Source: Thermoplasmata archaeon
GTDB lineage: Archaea; Thermoplasmatota; Thermoplasmata; Lutacidiplasmatales; UBA184
Length of the DNA stretch: 17,385 nucleotides
Assembly: GCA_030037695.1 (NCBI GenBank)
Contig: JASHQF010000094.1
Location: forward strand, 1 to 17,385
Reading direction: 5' to 3'
In this document: piece after piece, positions 8,023 to 14,915 of the stretch
Numbering within the stretch: position 1 is the stretch's first letter
How the letters are laid out: each line of letters starts with the position of its first letter
The notes under the pieces: generated by a model
Database searches by the model: none
What the model was told of the DNA's origin: nothing
The model's input: the letters and a program-made list of their open reading frames with translations, nothing else
Translations under genes and position numbers: made by a program

Positions 8023-9006
8023 GTGGACCTCCTCACCCACGTCCTGCTCGCCTACCTGCTCACCTACGGTCTCGTCGGCTTCCATCCCCAGTACCTGGCG
8101 GCGGGGGCGCTCGCGGGCGGCCTCCCCGACGCCGACGCGCTGTTCTACCCGATCTCGCGGCGGTTCCCGATCCTCCAGCACCACGGGATCACCCACTCGC
8201 TCCTCGGGGTGACGATCGTCGCGTCGGTCGGCGCGGTCGTCGCGCCCCACCTCGCGAGCGGTGCGCCGCTCGACTACTTCGCGGTCCTCGAGGCGGGCGG
8301 CATCTCCCACATCCTCGCCGACGGGTTCACGAACTTCTCGGTCCCGCCGCTCCTGCCGTTCTCCCGGGCGCCGCTCCACCTGGACGCCGACCGGGCGATC
8401 AACTTCGCGACGCTCGCGATGTCGATCGCCTCGTTCTACCTCCTCCTCGGCATCGAGCGCAACCACGTCGCCTTCACCGTCTACACCGCCACGATCGACG
8501 TGCTCGTCGCGCTCTACGCGGGGTACCTCGCGGTCCGGCTCGCCGGCCGCGCGGTGGCGGGCCGGGCGCGGCGGAGGCTCGGGGGGTTCGACCACGTCGT
8601 CCCGACCGGCAACCCGTTCGTCTGGCTCCTGATCTCGGAGCGGACCGACGGGGGTCAGCGGACGACCGCGTTCGCCCGGTACGTCCTCGGTCGGGGGATC
8701 ACCGCGGGACCGTACCGCGTGGAGGGACCCCTCGAGGTCCCGCCGCACGCCGGGGCGCCGCAGAGCCGCGACGAGGCGCTCGCCTGGTCCTACCCGCTCG
8801 CCTGCCGGGCGAGCTCGGTCCTCGACCGGACGTACCACTTCGGGGAGGCGTACCCCGACGCGGGCGGCGGGTGGACGGCGACGTGGTACTCGCTCGAGTT
8901 CACGATGTTCGGTCGCGCCGCGGGGGTCCGCGTACAGTTCCCCCCCGACGGGGCCCCGGCCCGGGTCCACGCCGGTTTCGTCCGGCCCCGGGACCGGCTC
9001 GCCTAG
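8023..9006 (+). CDS. YdjM/DUF457-type membrane-bound metal-dependent hydrolase with C-terminal extension
   Basis: The product has 327 aa and starts with GTG at 8023, 19 bases after the aEF-1beta stop and beginning directly at the family's N-terminal DLLTHVLLAYLL helix. The hallmark residues are present: PDADALF, the HHGITHS cluster (about 48-54) and HILAD further on. In this family His and Asp residues of these motifs are thought to bind metal at the membrane. Hydrophobic helices occupy roughly the first 180 residues. Beyond these lies about 140 residues of soluble sequence, with no membrane segment and no motif I recognise. The substrate is unknown for the family. Its stop codon shares four bases with the stop of the convergent dehydrogenase. 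Confidence 0.8.
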   Translation: MDLLTHVLLAYLLTYGLVGFHPQYLAAGALAGGLPDADALFYPISRRFPILQHHGITHSLLGVTIVASVGAVVAPHLASGAPLDYFAVLEAGGISHILADGFTNFSVPPLLPFSRAPLHLDADRAINFATLAMSIASFYLLLGIERNHVAFTVYTATIDVLVALYAGYLAVRLAGRAVAGRARRRLGGFDHVVPTGNPFVWLLISERTDGGQRTTAFARYVLGRGITAGPYRVEGPLEVPPHAGAPQSRDEALAWSYPLACRASSVLDRTYHFGEAYPDAGGGWTATWYSLEFTMFGRAAGVRVQFPPDGAPARVHAGFVRPRDRLA

Positions 9007-9968
9007 GTCCCCGGCTCGCCCGCCGGGCTCGGCGTCGTCGGGCTCTCGGGGCGCGACGCGGGGGAAGGCCGTCCCCGGGCGAGGGCCGCCTCGAACATCG
9101 CGGAGAAGTCGTCGTCCCCGTGGCCCGCGCGGAGCCCTTCCTCGGCGAGCCGCCGGGCCTCGCGCGCGAGGCGACGGCCCGCCCCGGCGTCCCGGGCGGC
9201 GCGCTCCACGAGCCCGAGGTCCTTCGCCGCCAGCACGAGCTTGAACCGTGACGGGTACTCCCGTCGGAGGAGGCCGTCGCGCTTCGCCTCGAGCATCCGG
9301 CTCTGCGCGCCCCCGGCGAGCAACAGCTCGACGACCCTCTCCTTCGCGAGGCCGAGCCGCTCGGCGAGAGCGAGCGCCTCCGTGGCGACCGCGAGCCCCG
9401 CGATCGTGACGAGGTTGTTGACGAGCTTCATCGCGGTGCCGGAGCCCACCCCGCCCAGCCGCTCGGTGCGGCGGGAGAACTTCTCGAGGTACGGGCGCGC
9501 CCGGTCGATGTCCTCCTCCTCGCCCCCCGCGTAGACGAGGAGCTCGCCCGCGGCCGCGGCGTCGACGCTCCCGCCGACCGGCGCGTCAACGTAGCGGAGG
9601 CCGCGGGGCCGGAGCCGTGCCGCGTTCGCGCGGCTCTCGTCCGGCCCGATCGTGCTCAGATCGACGACGAGCGTCCCGCGGGCGGCGCCGGCCGCGACGC
9701 CGGAGCGGCCGAACAGCGTCGCGCGGACGGCCCGGGCGTCGGTCAGCATCGTGAAGACGAGGTGGCCCGCGGCCGCCCGACCGACGGCGCGCGGAGTCTC
9801 CGCCCAGACGGCGCCGCGGGCGACGAGCGCGTCCGCCTTCGCACGGGTACGGTTGTGAACGACGAGCGGTACCCCCGCCGCAGCGAGCCGCTCGGCGATC
9901 GGGGCCCCCATCATCCCGAGGCCGACGAAGCCGATCGGCCCCGACGGGGGCGGAGTATCCGGATTCAC
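9003..9968 (-). CDS. Beta-hydroxyacid dehydrogenase (3-hydroxyisobutyrate dehydrogenase family)
   Basis: The product has 321 aa, within the family's usual length or slightly longer. It is an NAD(P)-dependent oxidoreductase of small beta-hydroxyacids or their semialdehydes. Seen are the Rossmann motif GFVGLGMMG (13-21), HNRT at 38-41 after the second strand (an Arg here often favours NADP), a substrate-loop motif DAPVGGSVDAA (128-138), and the catalytic Lys181 in GSGTAMKLVNN with the conserved Asn nearby. The C-terminal helical domain is complete. The start is a GTG at 9968, and the preceding ferredoxin gene ends 67 bases upstream with no TATA box visible between them, so the two may be cotranscribed. 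The substrate cannot be named; glyoxylate/succinic semialdehyde reductases have the same architecture. Confidence 0.88.
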   Translation of the reverse strand: MNPDTPPPSGPIGFVGLGMMGAPIAERLAAAGVPLVVHNRTRAKADALVARGAVWAETPRAVGRAAAGHLVFTMLTDARAVRATLFGRSGVAAGAARGTLVVDLSTIGPDESRANAARLRPRGLRYVDAPVGGSVDAAAAGELLVYAGGEEEDIDRARPYLEKFSRRTERLGGVGSGTAMKLVNNLVTIAGLAVATEALALAERLGLAKERVVELLLAGGAQSRMLEAKRDGLLRREYPSRFKLVLAAKDLGLVERAARDAGAGRRLAREARRLAEEGLRAGHGDDDFSAMFEAALARGRPSPASRPESPTTPSPAGEPGT

Positions 9969-10035
9969 GGGATCGACCCGGCGCGGCAGGGAGGCTCGGA
10001 CGGTCGCGACGCCGCGAGCGAGGCGCCGGCCCGCG

Positions 10036-10314
10036 CTACTTGTACGTCGAGAGGTGCGTCGTCCCCTCGTCGTCGACGATCGTGATGCACTCGCCCTCGC
10101 ATTCGAACAGGCACGCCTCGCACATGATGCAGTCGGGCCCGTGGATGACGGCGGATTTCTCGGCGCGGAACTGGAATTTGGCGGCCACGCCGGGGTCGTC
10201 GACGACGTTCCCGAAGTTCTCCCGGGGCTGCATCTCGAAGACCGTCACGGGGCACACGTCCCGGCAGTGGGCGCAGCCGGTGCACTTCTCCAGCGCGACC
10301 TCGACGGTGACCAT
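10036..10314 (-). CDS. Ferredoxin with two [4Fe-4S] sites
   Basis: The product has 92 aa. The first cluster motif is complete: Cys11, 14, 17, 21 followed by Pro22. The second is Cys62, 65, 68, 72, but the Pro that normally follows the fourth Cys is replaced by Glu, and there is an additional Cys76. About 40 residues separate the two motifs, longer than in minimal clostridial ferredoxins. It would be a small cytoplasmic electron carrier; partners are not evident, though oxidoreductases flank it on both sides. The start fits a TATA box about 30 bases upstream, predicting a nearly leaderless transcript. Confidence 0.88.
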   Translation of the reverse strand: MVTVEVALEKCTGCAHCRDVCPVTVFEMQPRENFGNVVDDPGVAAKFQFRAEKSAVIHGPDCIMCEACLFECEGECITIVDDEGTTHLSTYK

Positions 10315-10342
10315 GGGTTCTCGAGATTTCTCACCGAAGGGG

Positions 10343-10352
10343 GGTATATTAC
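10343..10352 (-). promoter_or_regulatory. TATA box of the ferredoxin gene
   Basis: The top-strand sequence GTATATTACC reads GGTAATATAC on the coding strand and ends about 29 bases before the ferredoxin ATG. It is the only AT-rich element in this 106-base intergenic region. The remainder of the gap is GC-rich with no further feature seen. Confidence 0.65.
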
Positions 10353-10420
10353 CTCACCTCGGAACTGGCGGCCGGGACGACGTTCCCCGCCGGCGCGGAG
10401 GGCCTGCCGGCGCGCTGGGG

Positions 10421-11272
10421 CTACGGGATCTCGCTCGGGTCCCAGGCGACCCGGGTCCCCGAGGCGAGGGCGTCCAGCTCGGCGACCTCCGACGACGAGA
10501 GGCGGAACTCGAGCGCCCCCGCGTTCTCGCGGAGCCGCTCCGCGTGGACGGTCTTCGGGATCTCGACGACCCCGTGCTCGAGGCCCCAGCGGATCAGCAC
10601 CTGGGCCACGGAGCGGTGGTGCTCGTCGGCGATGCGACGGAGCAGCGGGTGGTCGAGGCGGCGGCCCCGGGTGAGGGGCGAGTACGCTTCGAGGCGGATC
10701 TCGTGCTCCTTGGCGAACCGGACGAGCTCGGGGTCGTAGACGAACGGGTGGAACTCGACCTGATCGACCGCGGGGACGATCCGAGCGTGGCCCAAGAGCT
10801 CCTTGAGGTGACGGACGGTGTAGTTGCTCACCCCGATCGCCCGCACGCGTCCCTCCTGCTGCAGGTCCTCGAGCGCGCGCCAGGATTGCTGGCGGAGCTC
10901 CGGGGAGGGGGCGCGGGGCCAGTGGATCAGGTAGAGATCGATCGGGCCGAGGCCCAAGGCGGCCTCGCTCTTCTGGGCGGCGGCCCGGGCGGGATCGTAC
11001 CCGTGATCGGTGTACCAGAGCTTGGTGGTCACGACGACGTCGCCGCGGGGTACGCCGCTCGCACGCACCGCCTCGCCGACGTCCGCTTCGTTCCCGTACA
11101 TCGAGGCCGTGTCGAGGAGCCGGTACCCGACGCGCAACGCTTCCGCCGCGGCTCGACGGGTCTCCTCTCCGGGGGGCGTCTGGTAGACGCCGAGGCCGAG
11201 CCAGGGGATCTCGAGGCCCTGCGAGGTCCGGACCCGGGAGGAGAGGGTGAGCTTCCCGGACGGCACGCTCAC
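10421..11272 (-). CDS. Aldo/keto reductase
   Basis: The product has 283 aa, the normal length for the family. It is an NADPH-dependent reductase of aldehydes or ketones with a TIM-barrel fold. The full catalytic tetrad is visible: Asp54 and Tyr59 (DTASMYGNE), Lys84 (TTKLW) and His117 (LIHWP). The NADPH-binding IPKTVHAERLREN stretch is present near the end. The GTG at 11272 is preferred over longer in-frame starts because its last two bases overlap the upstream stop as GTGA, and because residues before it are low-complexity Arg/Pro/Gly translation of the neighbouring gene. It is translationally coupled to the 96-aa gene. The sequence resembles the 2,5-diketo-gluconate reductase group, but the substrate is unknown. 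Confidence 0.9.
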   Translation of the reverse strand: MSVPSGKLTLSSRVRTSQGLEIPWLGLGVYQTPPGEETRRAAAEALRVGYRLLDTASMYGNEADVGEAVRASGVPRGDVVVTTKLWYTDHGYDPARAAAQKSEAALGLGPIDLYLIHWPRAPSPELRQQSWRALEDLQQEGRVRAIGVSNYTVRHLKELLGHARIVPAVDQVEFHPFVYDPELVRFAKEHEIRLEAYSPLTRGRRLDHPLLRRIADEHHRSVAQVLIRWGLEHGVVEIPKTVHAERLRENAGALEFRLSSSEVAELDALASGTRVAWDPSEIP

Positions 11273-11559
11273 GGCCGCCCCGACGTCGGCAGGGCCGCCG
11301 ACGCGAACCGGGACGGCGTCCCTCCCAGGGTCAGACGGCCGTCGACCGACCGGAGCTGCCCCTCGTGCTCGGGGCACAGCGAGAACTGCCGGCCCCCTCC
11401 GGGCGGGGCGTGGGCGGGGTCCGCGATCAGGCGTACCGCCCGGGGACGATCGTCGCACGGGCCCCCCATCGTGGGGTCCGGGGCCCCGACGACCGGCCGG
11501 AACGCGTAGTCGTAGGCTGCCCCCATCTCGCAGAGCGGGCGCTGGAAGATCGCGCTCAC
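11269..11559 (-). CDS. Unrecognised 96-aa protein upstream of aldo/keto reductase
   Basis: I do not recognise a family. The product begins with GTG and reads as a small soluble protein with three Cys and a plausible segment near its middle, FSLCPEHEGQLRSVDGRLTL. Its C-terminal 20 residues look disordered. Support for it being real comes from its position: it fills the gap between the GYD-domain gene (28 bases away) and the aldo/keto reductase, in the same direction, and ends in a GTGA overlap with the reductase start. Alternatives are that it is noncoding leader or that an earlier start is used. Confidence 0.55.
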   Translation of the reverse strand: MSAIFQRPLCEMGAAYDYAFRPVVGAPDPTMGGPCDDRPRAVRLIADPAHAPPGGGRQFSLCPEHEGQLRSVDGRLTLGGTPSRFASAALPTSGRP

Positions 11560-11587
11560 ACCGTCCTCCCGGGGGGAGCGACCGCGC

Positions 11588-11878
11588 TCAGAGCTTCGCG
11601 AGGATCTCGCGGAACTCGGCGGGAGTCCATCCCTTCAGCGTCACGGTCCGGGCGTACCCCTGAGTGCCGGCCTTCAGGAGGGCGGCATTCGCGGCCTCGT
11701 CCGACGGGAAATCGAGCATCGTCACGAAGTCATGGGGCCCCATCGTGTAGAGGAGCTGGACGACCCGGCCCCCGGCCGACTCTACGGCCTTGCGGAACGC
11801 TTCGCCCCGAGCCGGGGAGTCGCGCACGGCCCGTACCCCCTCGGCGGTCCAATTGCCCAGCACCACGTAGGTCGGCAT
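11588..11878 (-). CDS. GYD-domain protein
   Basis: The product has 96 aa, typical for this family of small alpha/beta proteins with a ferredoxin-like fold related to dimeric alpha-beta-barrel proteins. The usual order is seen: an N-terminal strand MPTYVVLGNWT, a helix rich in Ala and Arg, a GGRVVQLLYTMGPHDFVTML centre that corresponds to the Gly-Xaa-Asp signature, then a C-terminal strand and helix. The biochemical function of the family is unknown. The ATG at 11878 is preferred over the longer reading frame because the upstream part is low complexity and a TATA box lies about 30 bases before it. It probably heads an operon with the 96-aa gene and the aldo/keto reductase. Confidence 0.82.
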   Translation of the reverse strand: MPTYVVLGNWTAEGVRAVRDSPARGEAFRKAVESAGGRVVQLLYTMGPHDFVTMLDFPSDEAANAALLKAGTQGYARTVTLKGWTPAEFREILAKL

Positions 11879-11906
11879 CGTCTCACCGGCGTCGAGCCCG
11901 GGCCCC

Positions 11907-11914
11907 GTAATAAG
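11907..11914 (-). promoter_or_regulatory. TATA box of the GYD-domain gene
   Basis: The top-strand GTAATAAG reads CTTATTAC on the coding strand and lies about 29 bases before the GYD gene start, so the transcript would be nearly leaderless. It is isolated in GC-rich DNA. It could also serve the divergent hydrolase gene, about 90 bases away. Confidence 0.5.
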
Positions 11915-11998
11915 CGGCCCCGGACCTCGCGACGGACCCCCGGCGCACGCCTCGCTCGGCTCACGGCGGGACCGACCCGGGGGAGAGGACCGATCGCG

Positions 11999-12820
11999 GT
12001 GGCCGGCCGGGTGCCCGTGGGAGGCGTGGAGCTGGCGTTCGACCGCCGGGAGGGGACGGGGGATCCCGTCGTGATCGTCCCGGGCGCCTGGGGGGACCGA
12101 CGAGGATGGGGGGCGGTCGCCCGCGGGCTCGCGGCCGTCGGCCTCGACCTCCTCACGTACGATCGCCGGGGCCACGGCGAAAGCTCGGGGGCGGTGGGGA
12201 GCTCGCCCGTCCGGGACGACGCCTCCGACCTCGCCCAGCTACTCGAGCGCGTCGACCTCAGGCCGGTCCACCTCCTCGCGGGGGGAACCGCGGGAGGGAT
12301 CGTCCTCCGTCTCGCCTACGATCGGCCCGAGCTGGTGCGCAGTCTCGTCTTCCACGACCCGCCGTTCCTGGACCTGCTCGGGCGTCCACCGGAGGAGGAG
12401 CGGCTCCGCGCGGCGTTTCGGCAGATGGGGGACGATGGGGCGGCCGCTCCCGCGGGCGCGGCTCGGGCGTACCTTCGGCTCGTCGACGCCGACCCGGGCG
12501 CGTGGGACTCGCTGGGCCCCGCCGACCGGACGGCTGCGATCGAGGGAGCGTCCCGATGGGGACCCGAACTTCGGGACCCGGAGACGTTCCGAGCCGATGT
12601 CGAGAGCCTGCCGTCGCTGGGGCTCCCGGTCCTCGTCACGACCGGCGAGCACAGCGCCCCGTTCTTCGGCCGAGCGCTGGAAGCCCTCGGCCGGAGCGTC
12701 CCGGTGATCGCCTCCGCGACGATCCCCGAGACCGGACACCTGCCTCAGGTGCTCGAGCCGGAGCGATACGTGGGCGTCCTCACGACGTTCCTTCTCGAGC
12801 GGAACGTCCCGCCGACCTGA
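11999..12820 (+). CDS. Alpha/beta-fold hydrolase with Thr at the nucleophile position
   Basis: The product has 273 aa. The alpha/beta-hydrolase order is clear: an early strand and oxyanion region (VVIVPGAWGDRRGW), YDRRGHGES, the nucleophile elbow, a helical cap, and GHLPQVLEPERY carrying His247. At the elbow the usual Gly-Xaa-Ser-Xaa-Gly reads Gly-Gly-Thr97-Ala-Gly, so the nucleophilic Ser is replaced by Thr. An acidic residue, Glu217 in TTGEHSAPFF, lies where the third triad member is expected. The GTG at 11999 has a purine-rich GGGGGAGAGGA upstream; the GTG at 12011 is an alternative. No substrate can be assigned. It diverges from the GYD gene and converges on the thioredoxin gene. Confidence 0.82.
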   Translation: MAGRVPVGGVELAFDRREGTGDPVVIVPGAWGDRRGWGAVARGLAAVGLDLLTYDRRGHGESSGAVGSSPVRDDASDLAQLLERVDLRPVHLLAGGTAGGIVLRLAYDRPELVRSLVFHDPPFLDLLGRPPEEERLRAAFRQMGDDGAAAPAGAARAYLRLVDADPGAWDSLGPADRTAAIEGASRWGPELRDPETFRADVESLPSLGLPVLVTTGEHSAPFFGRALEALGRSVPVIASATIPETGHLPQVLEPERYVGVLTTFLLERNVPPT

Positions 12821-12860
12821 GCGTGCGGCCGGGGGGTTCGGGCGGCGAACTTCGGCGGCG

Positions 12861-13238
12861 CTAGCTCGGACCGTCGCGGTCCGGCGGTTCCGCCCCCGCG
12901 CGGGCGGCGCGAAGCGCCCGATCCAGGTCCGACGCCTGGAGCCCTTCGCCGCGGACCCCGTCCGCGCGGAACACCGTGCGACCCTCCCGGAATACGACGA
13001 GCGTCGGAACGACCTCGATCCGGAATCGCTCCCAGAGCGGGTTCTCCTCCGAGGTCAGGTCGGCGATCGCAAGAGAGGACCCAGGGTCGGCCGGCGCGGC
13101 ATCGAACAGTTCCCGAAACGCTCGGCAGAAAGGGCACCAATCGGCGGAGAAGGCGACGACCCAGCGGCCCTGGCGTCGAAGGGTCTCCCCCCGAAACTCC
13201 TCCGGAGCCAACTGGGTGGGCGGCGAACGGGAGCTCAC
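12861..13238 (-). CDS. Thioredoxin-like protein
   Basis: The product has 125 aa with a thioredoxin fold. Active-site Cys35-Pro-Phe-Cys38 follows the strand WVVAFSADW. A cis-Pro78 loop (VVPTLVVF) and the expected helix and strands downstream are present. The Pro-Phe dipeptide between the Cys residues differs from the Gly-Pro of standard thioredoxin and is common in thioredoxin-like reductases of variable potential. The start is a GTG at 13238 whose last bases overlap the stop of the eIF-2B-like gene as GTGA, so the two proteins are probably made from one transcript. A longer reading frame upstream overlaps that gene out of frame and is rejected. Confidence 0.87.
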   Translation of the reverse strand: MSSRSPPTQLAPEEFRGETLRRQGRWVVAFSADWCPFCRAFRELFDAAPADPGSSLAIADLTSEENPLWERFRIEVVPTLVVFREGRTVFRADGVRGEGLQASDLDRALRAARAGAEPPDRDGPS

Positions 13239-14065
13239 GGACGACCCCTCCGGCGAGCCCGGGCGCGGGCATAGCGAGGGCGGTCGGACCTCGGCGTGGG
13301 CGTCCACGGTCCGCGATCCGTCCAGTACTCCGTGATCCACGCCCGCGGGGTCCGATCGAACAGCCCGGACCGAGGAGGGGTGCGGCGGGAGATCGTCCAT
13401 TTGCTCCGGCCCGCCAGGACCACGAACGGCACGCGGGCCTTCCGCGCCGCCGCGGCGAGGCCCCGGGTCCCGACCTTGTGGAGGAGCGTCCCCCGCGGGT
13501 CGACCGTGTCGGCGCCGACCAGAACGAGGTCCACGCTGCCGACGGCCGCTCGGGCCGAACGGTCGGGGATCACGCGGGCCGGGATCCCGCCCCGGCGAAG
13601 GTCGCGGGCGAGGCGACGGCCCTCTCCGCCGGGGAGACTCTCGAGCGCCAGGACCTCGCGGGGGCGCCGTCGGGGTGGCAGGTCGAGGAGCGCGCAGAGG
13701 ACCGACGCGCTGCGGCTCACGGACAGGATCCGGGCACGGGGTGGCAGGCGCTGACGCAGCTCCGCTGAGAGCGCTCGGGACTCGCCTCGCAGCTCCTGTC
13801 GGCGTGCTCGGAGCCAGGTCCCGATCGCGGTCCGTCGGCCGAGGCCCCGGGCGAGCACCTCGGTCGACCAAGAGGAGCTCCAGCCGCGGAACACGGCCAT
13901 CGACGGCTGCATCGAGCCCAGGGCGCGGCCGACCTCGATCGACTCACGGTCAAGTTCCTCCGGCGAGACCGTTCCGAGGGCGCGTCGCCATCGTTCGAGG
14001 AGCCCGAGCACGCGCTCGGCGAGTTCGGAGGCGGACGACCGACGATCCACCGAAAGCCGACGCAT
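13235..14065 (-). CDS. eIF-2B alpha/beta/delta-like protein
   Basis: The product has 276 aa. Its C-terminal half is typical of the family that includes archaeal eIF-2B-like proteins, ribose-1,5-bisphosphate isomerase and methylthioribose-1-phosphate isomerase: strand-helix repeats leading to VDLVLVGADTVDPRGTLLHKVGTRGLAAAARKA, where Asp of GAD and Lys of the Lys-Xaa-Gly-Thr stretch are conserved positions. The usual Asn before that Lys is His here. The N-terminal 90 residues are helical and Arg-rich. The ATG at 14065 is chosen because upstream sequence is low-complexity. Whether it acts in translation or in sugar-phosphate isomerisation, as in the archaeal AMP pathway, cannot be decided by eye; it is shorter than typical ribose-1,5-bisphosphate isomerases. 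Confidence 0.8.
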   Translation of the reverse strand: MRRLSVDRRSSASELAERVLGLLERWRRALGTVSPEELDRESIEVGRALGSMQPSMAVFRGWSSSWSTEVLARGLGRRTAIGTWLRARRQELRGESRALSAELRQRLPPRARILSVSRSASVLCALLDLPPRRRPREVLALESLPGGEGRRLARDLRRGGIPARVIPDRSARAAVGSVDLVLVGADTVDPRGTLLHKVGTRGLAAAARKARVPFVVLAGRSKWTISRRTPPRSGLFDRTPRAWITEYWTDRGPWTPTPRSDRPRYARARARRRGRP

Positions 14066-14173
14066 CGCCGGTACGATCCACCGGGCGCCCACGCGCCGGG
14101 GAGGTGGCCGGGGGACTTGACCGTGCGCGAGGCCCGGCGCCCTCCCCGCGGGCGCTGGCCCCCTCGGAGGATT

Positions 14174-14183
14174 CGTTTTGTAG
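14174..14183 (+). promoter_or_regulatory. Candidate TATA box for the small zinc-ribbon gene
   Basis: CGTTTTGTAG is the AT-rich element in the 165-base divergent gap between the eIF-2B-like and zinc-ribbon genes, about 50 bases before the ATG at 14231. No equivalent box is visible for the minus-strand gene. Confidence 0.4.
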
Positions 14184-14230
14184 GCCCGGCCGGTGGGTCC
14201 GCCGTCGCGCAGGGAGCCGGGATCCACATC

Positions 14231-14380
14231 ATGCTCCGGGAGGGAACGCTCGTCTGCGACGGCTGCCAAAAGACGATCTCGCGGATCACGAACGCACCCT
14301 CGGAAGGCTGGCCGCATCTGCGGAACCTCTGCTCCTCCTGCTTCGCGGAGCTCTGGAAGCAGTCGATCCCCCGCACGTAG
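14231..14380 (+). CDS. 49-aa zinc-ribbon protein of unknown function
   Basis: The product has 49 aa with two knuckles, Cys9-Xaa2-Cys12 and Cys34-Xaa2-Cys37, separated by 21 residues, enough to bind one zinc. The spacer contains a Trp-Pro-His stretch, and the C-terminal helix is FAELWKQS. I do not recognise a family. The ATG at 14231 is preferred over a TTG at 14117 because a TATA-like box lies between the two and the extra residues would be Arg/Pro-rich. Small zinc ribbons of this size often bind nucleic acid or act as protein-protein adaptors, but nothing here says which. Confidence 0.65.
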   Translation: MLREGTLVCDGCQKTISRITNAPSEGWPHLRNLCSSCFAELWKQSIPRT

Positions 14381-14423
14381 CGGGGCCGTCGGGGCGGGGC
14401 CGTGGGGGCCTCGAGCGCCCCCG

Positions 14424-14789
14424 TCAGCGGCTGGCGACGAGGAAGACGATCCCCGAGATCAGGGCGAAGATCGAGCCGATCAGCGAGAGGAGCGCCCCGC
14501 CGAACCCGAGCACCGCCCAGCCGACCACCGAGAGCACGACGAGCACAACGCCGACGGCCAGCGACCGGTCCGAACCGCGCAACGCGCCGATCGAGGCAAA
14601 GAACCCGACGATCAGCGCCATCACCAGGAGGAGCACCGCCTGTTCGAGCGAGCCGACGCCGTGCGGCACGTGGCGGAAGGCGAACGACACGATGCCGGCG
14701 AGGAGGTCGACGATCGCCTCGACCCCGAAGAAGACGGCCCCGAGGATCCCGAACAGGAAGGCGATCCTCCGATCCCCGGCGTCCGGCAT
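14424..14789 (-). CDS. Small four-helix membrane protein
   Basis: The product has 121 aa with four hydrophobic segments at about 9-37, 49-70, 76-96 and 98-119, short loops and almost no soluble domain. Only a few charged residues occur, mostly in the N-terminal tail and in the loop between helices two and three. It resembles small integral membrane families of the DUF308/DUF4064 kind in general form, but I cannot assign it to one. The ATG at 14789 directly precedes the short polar head. It converges with the 49-aa zinc-ribbon gene and is divergent from the tRNA-His gene. Confidence 0.72.
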   Translation of the reverse strand: MPDAGDRRIAFLFGILGAVFFGVEAIVDLLAGIVSFAFRHVPHGVGSLEQAVLLLVMALIVGFFASIGALRGSDRSLAVGVVLVVLSVVGWAVLGFGGALLSLIGSIFALISGIVFLVASR

Positions 14790-14880
14790 CCTTCCGTCTC
14801 GACCGGGGCGCTCGCATTAGGGTTTGGGTCGGCGACGCGCCCATCACGTCGGCCGGATCGTACCGGTCCGCGCCGGGCAA

Positions 14881-14888
14881 GCTTTTTT
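14881..14888 (+). promoter_or_regulatory. Candidate box A of the tRNA-His gene
   Basis: GCTTTTTT lies 28-35 bases upstream of the tRNA-His 5' end, the distance expected of an archaeal TATA-like element. The T-run could instead be a terminator, but no plus-strand gene ends near it. Confidence 0.45.
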
Positions 14889-14915
14889 GCCGAGGGCCGC
14901 CCGTGCTCCGCCCGT

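Noticed and set aside
11273..11458. Longer N terminus of the aldo/keto reductase
   Set aside because: The added residues are low-complexity Arg/Pro/Gly read from another frame of the 96-aa gene, and the GTGA overlap favours GTG at 11272.
13239..13871. Thioredoxin with a 200-residue N-terminal extension
   Set aside because: The extension lies in a shadow frame of the eIF-2B-like gene and is Pro/Arg-rich; GTG at 13238 gives a normal-length thioredoxin.
14882..14888. T-run as a transcription terminator
   Set aside because: No plus-strand gene ends shortly before it. Its distance to the tRNA-His 5' end fits a promoter element better.
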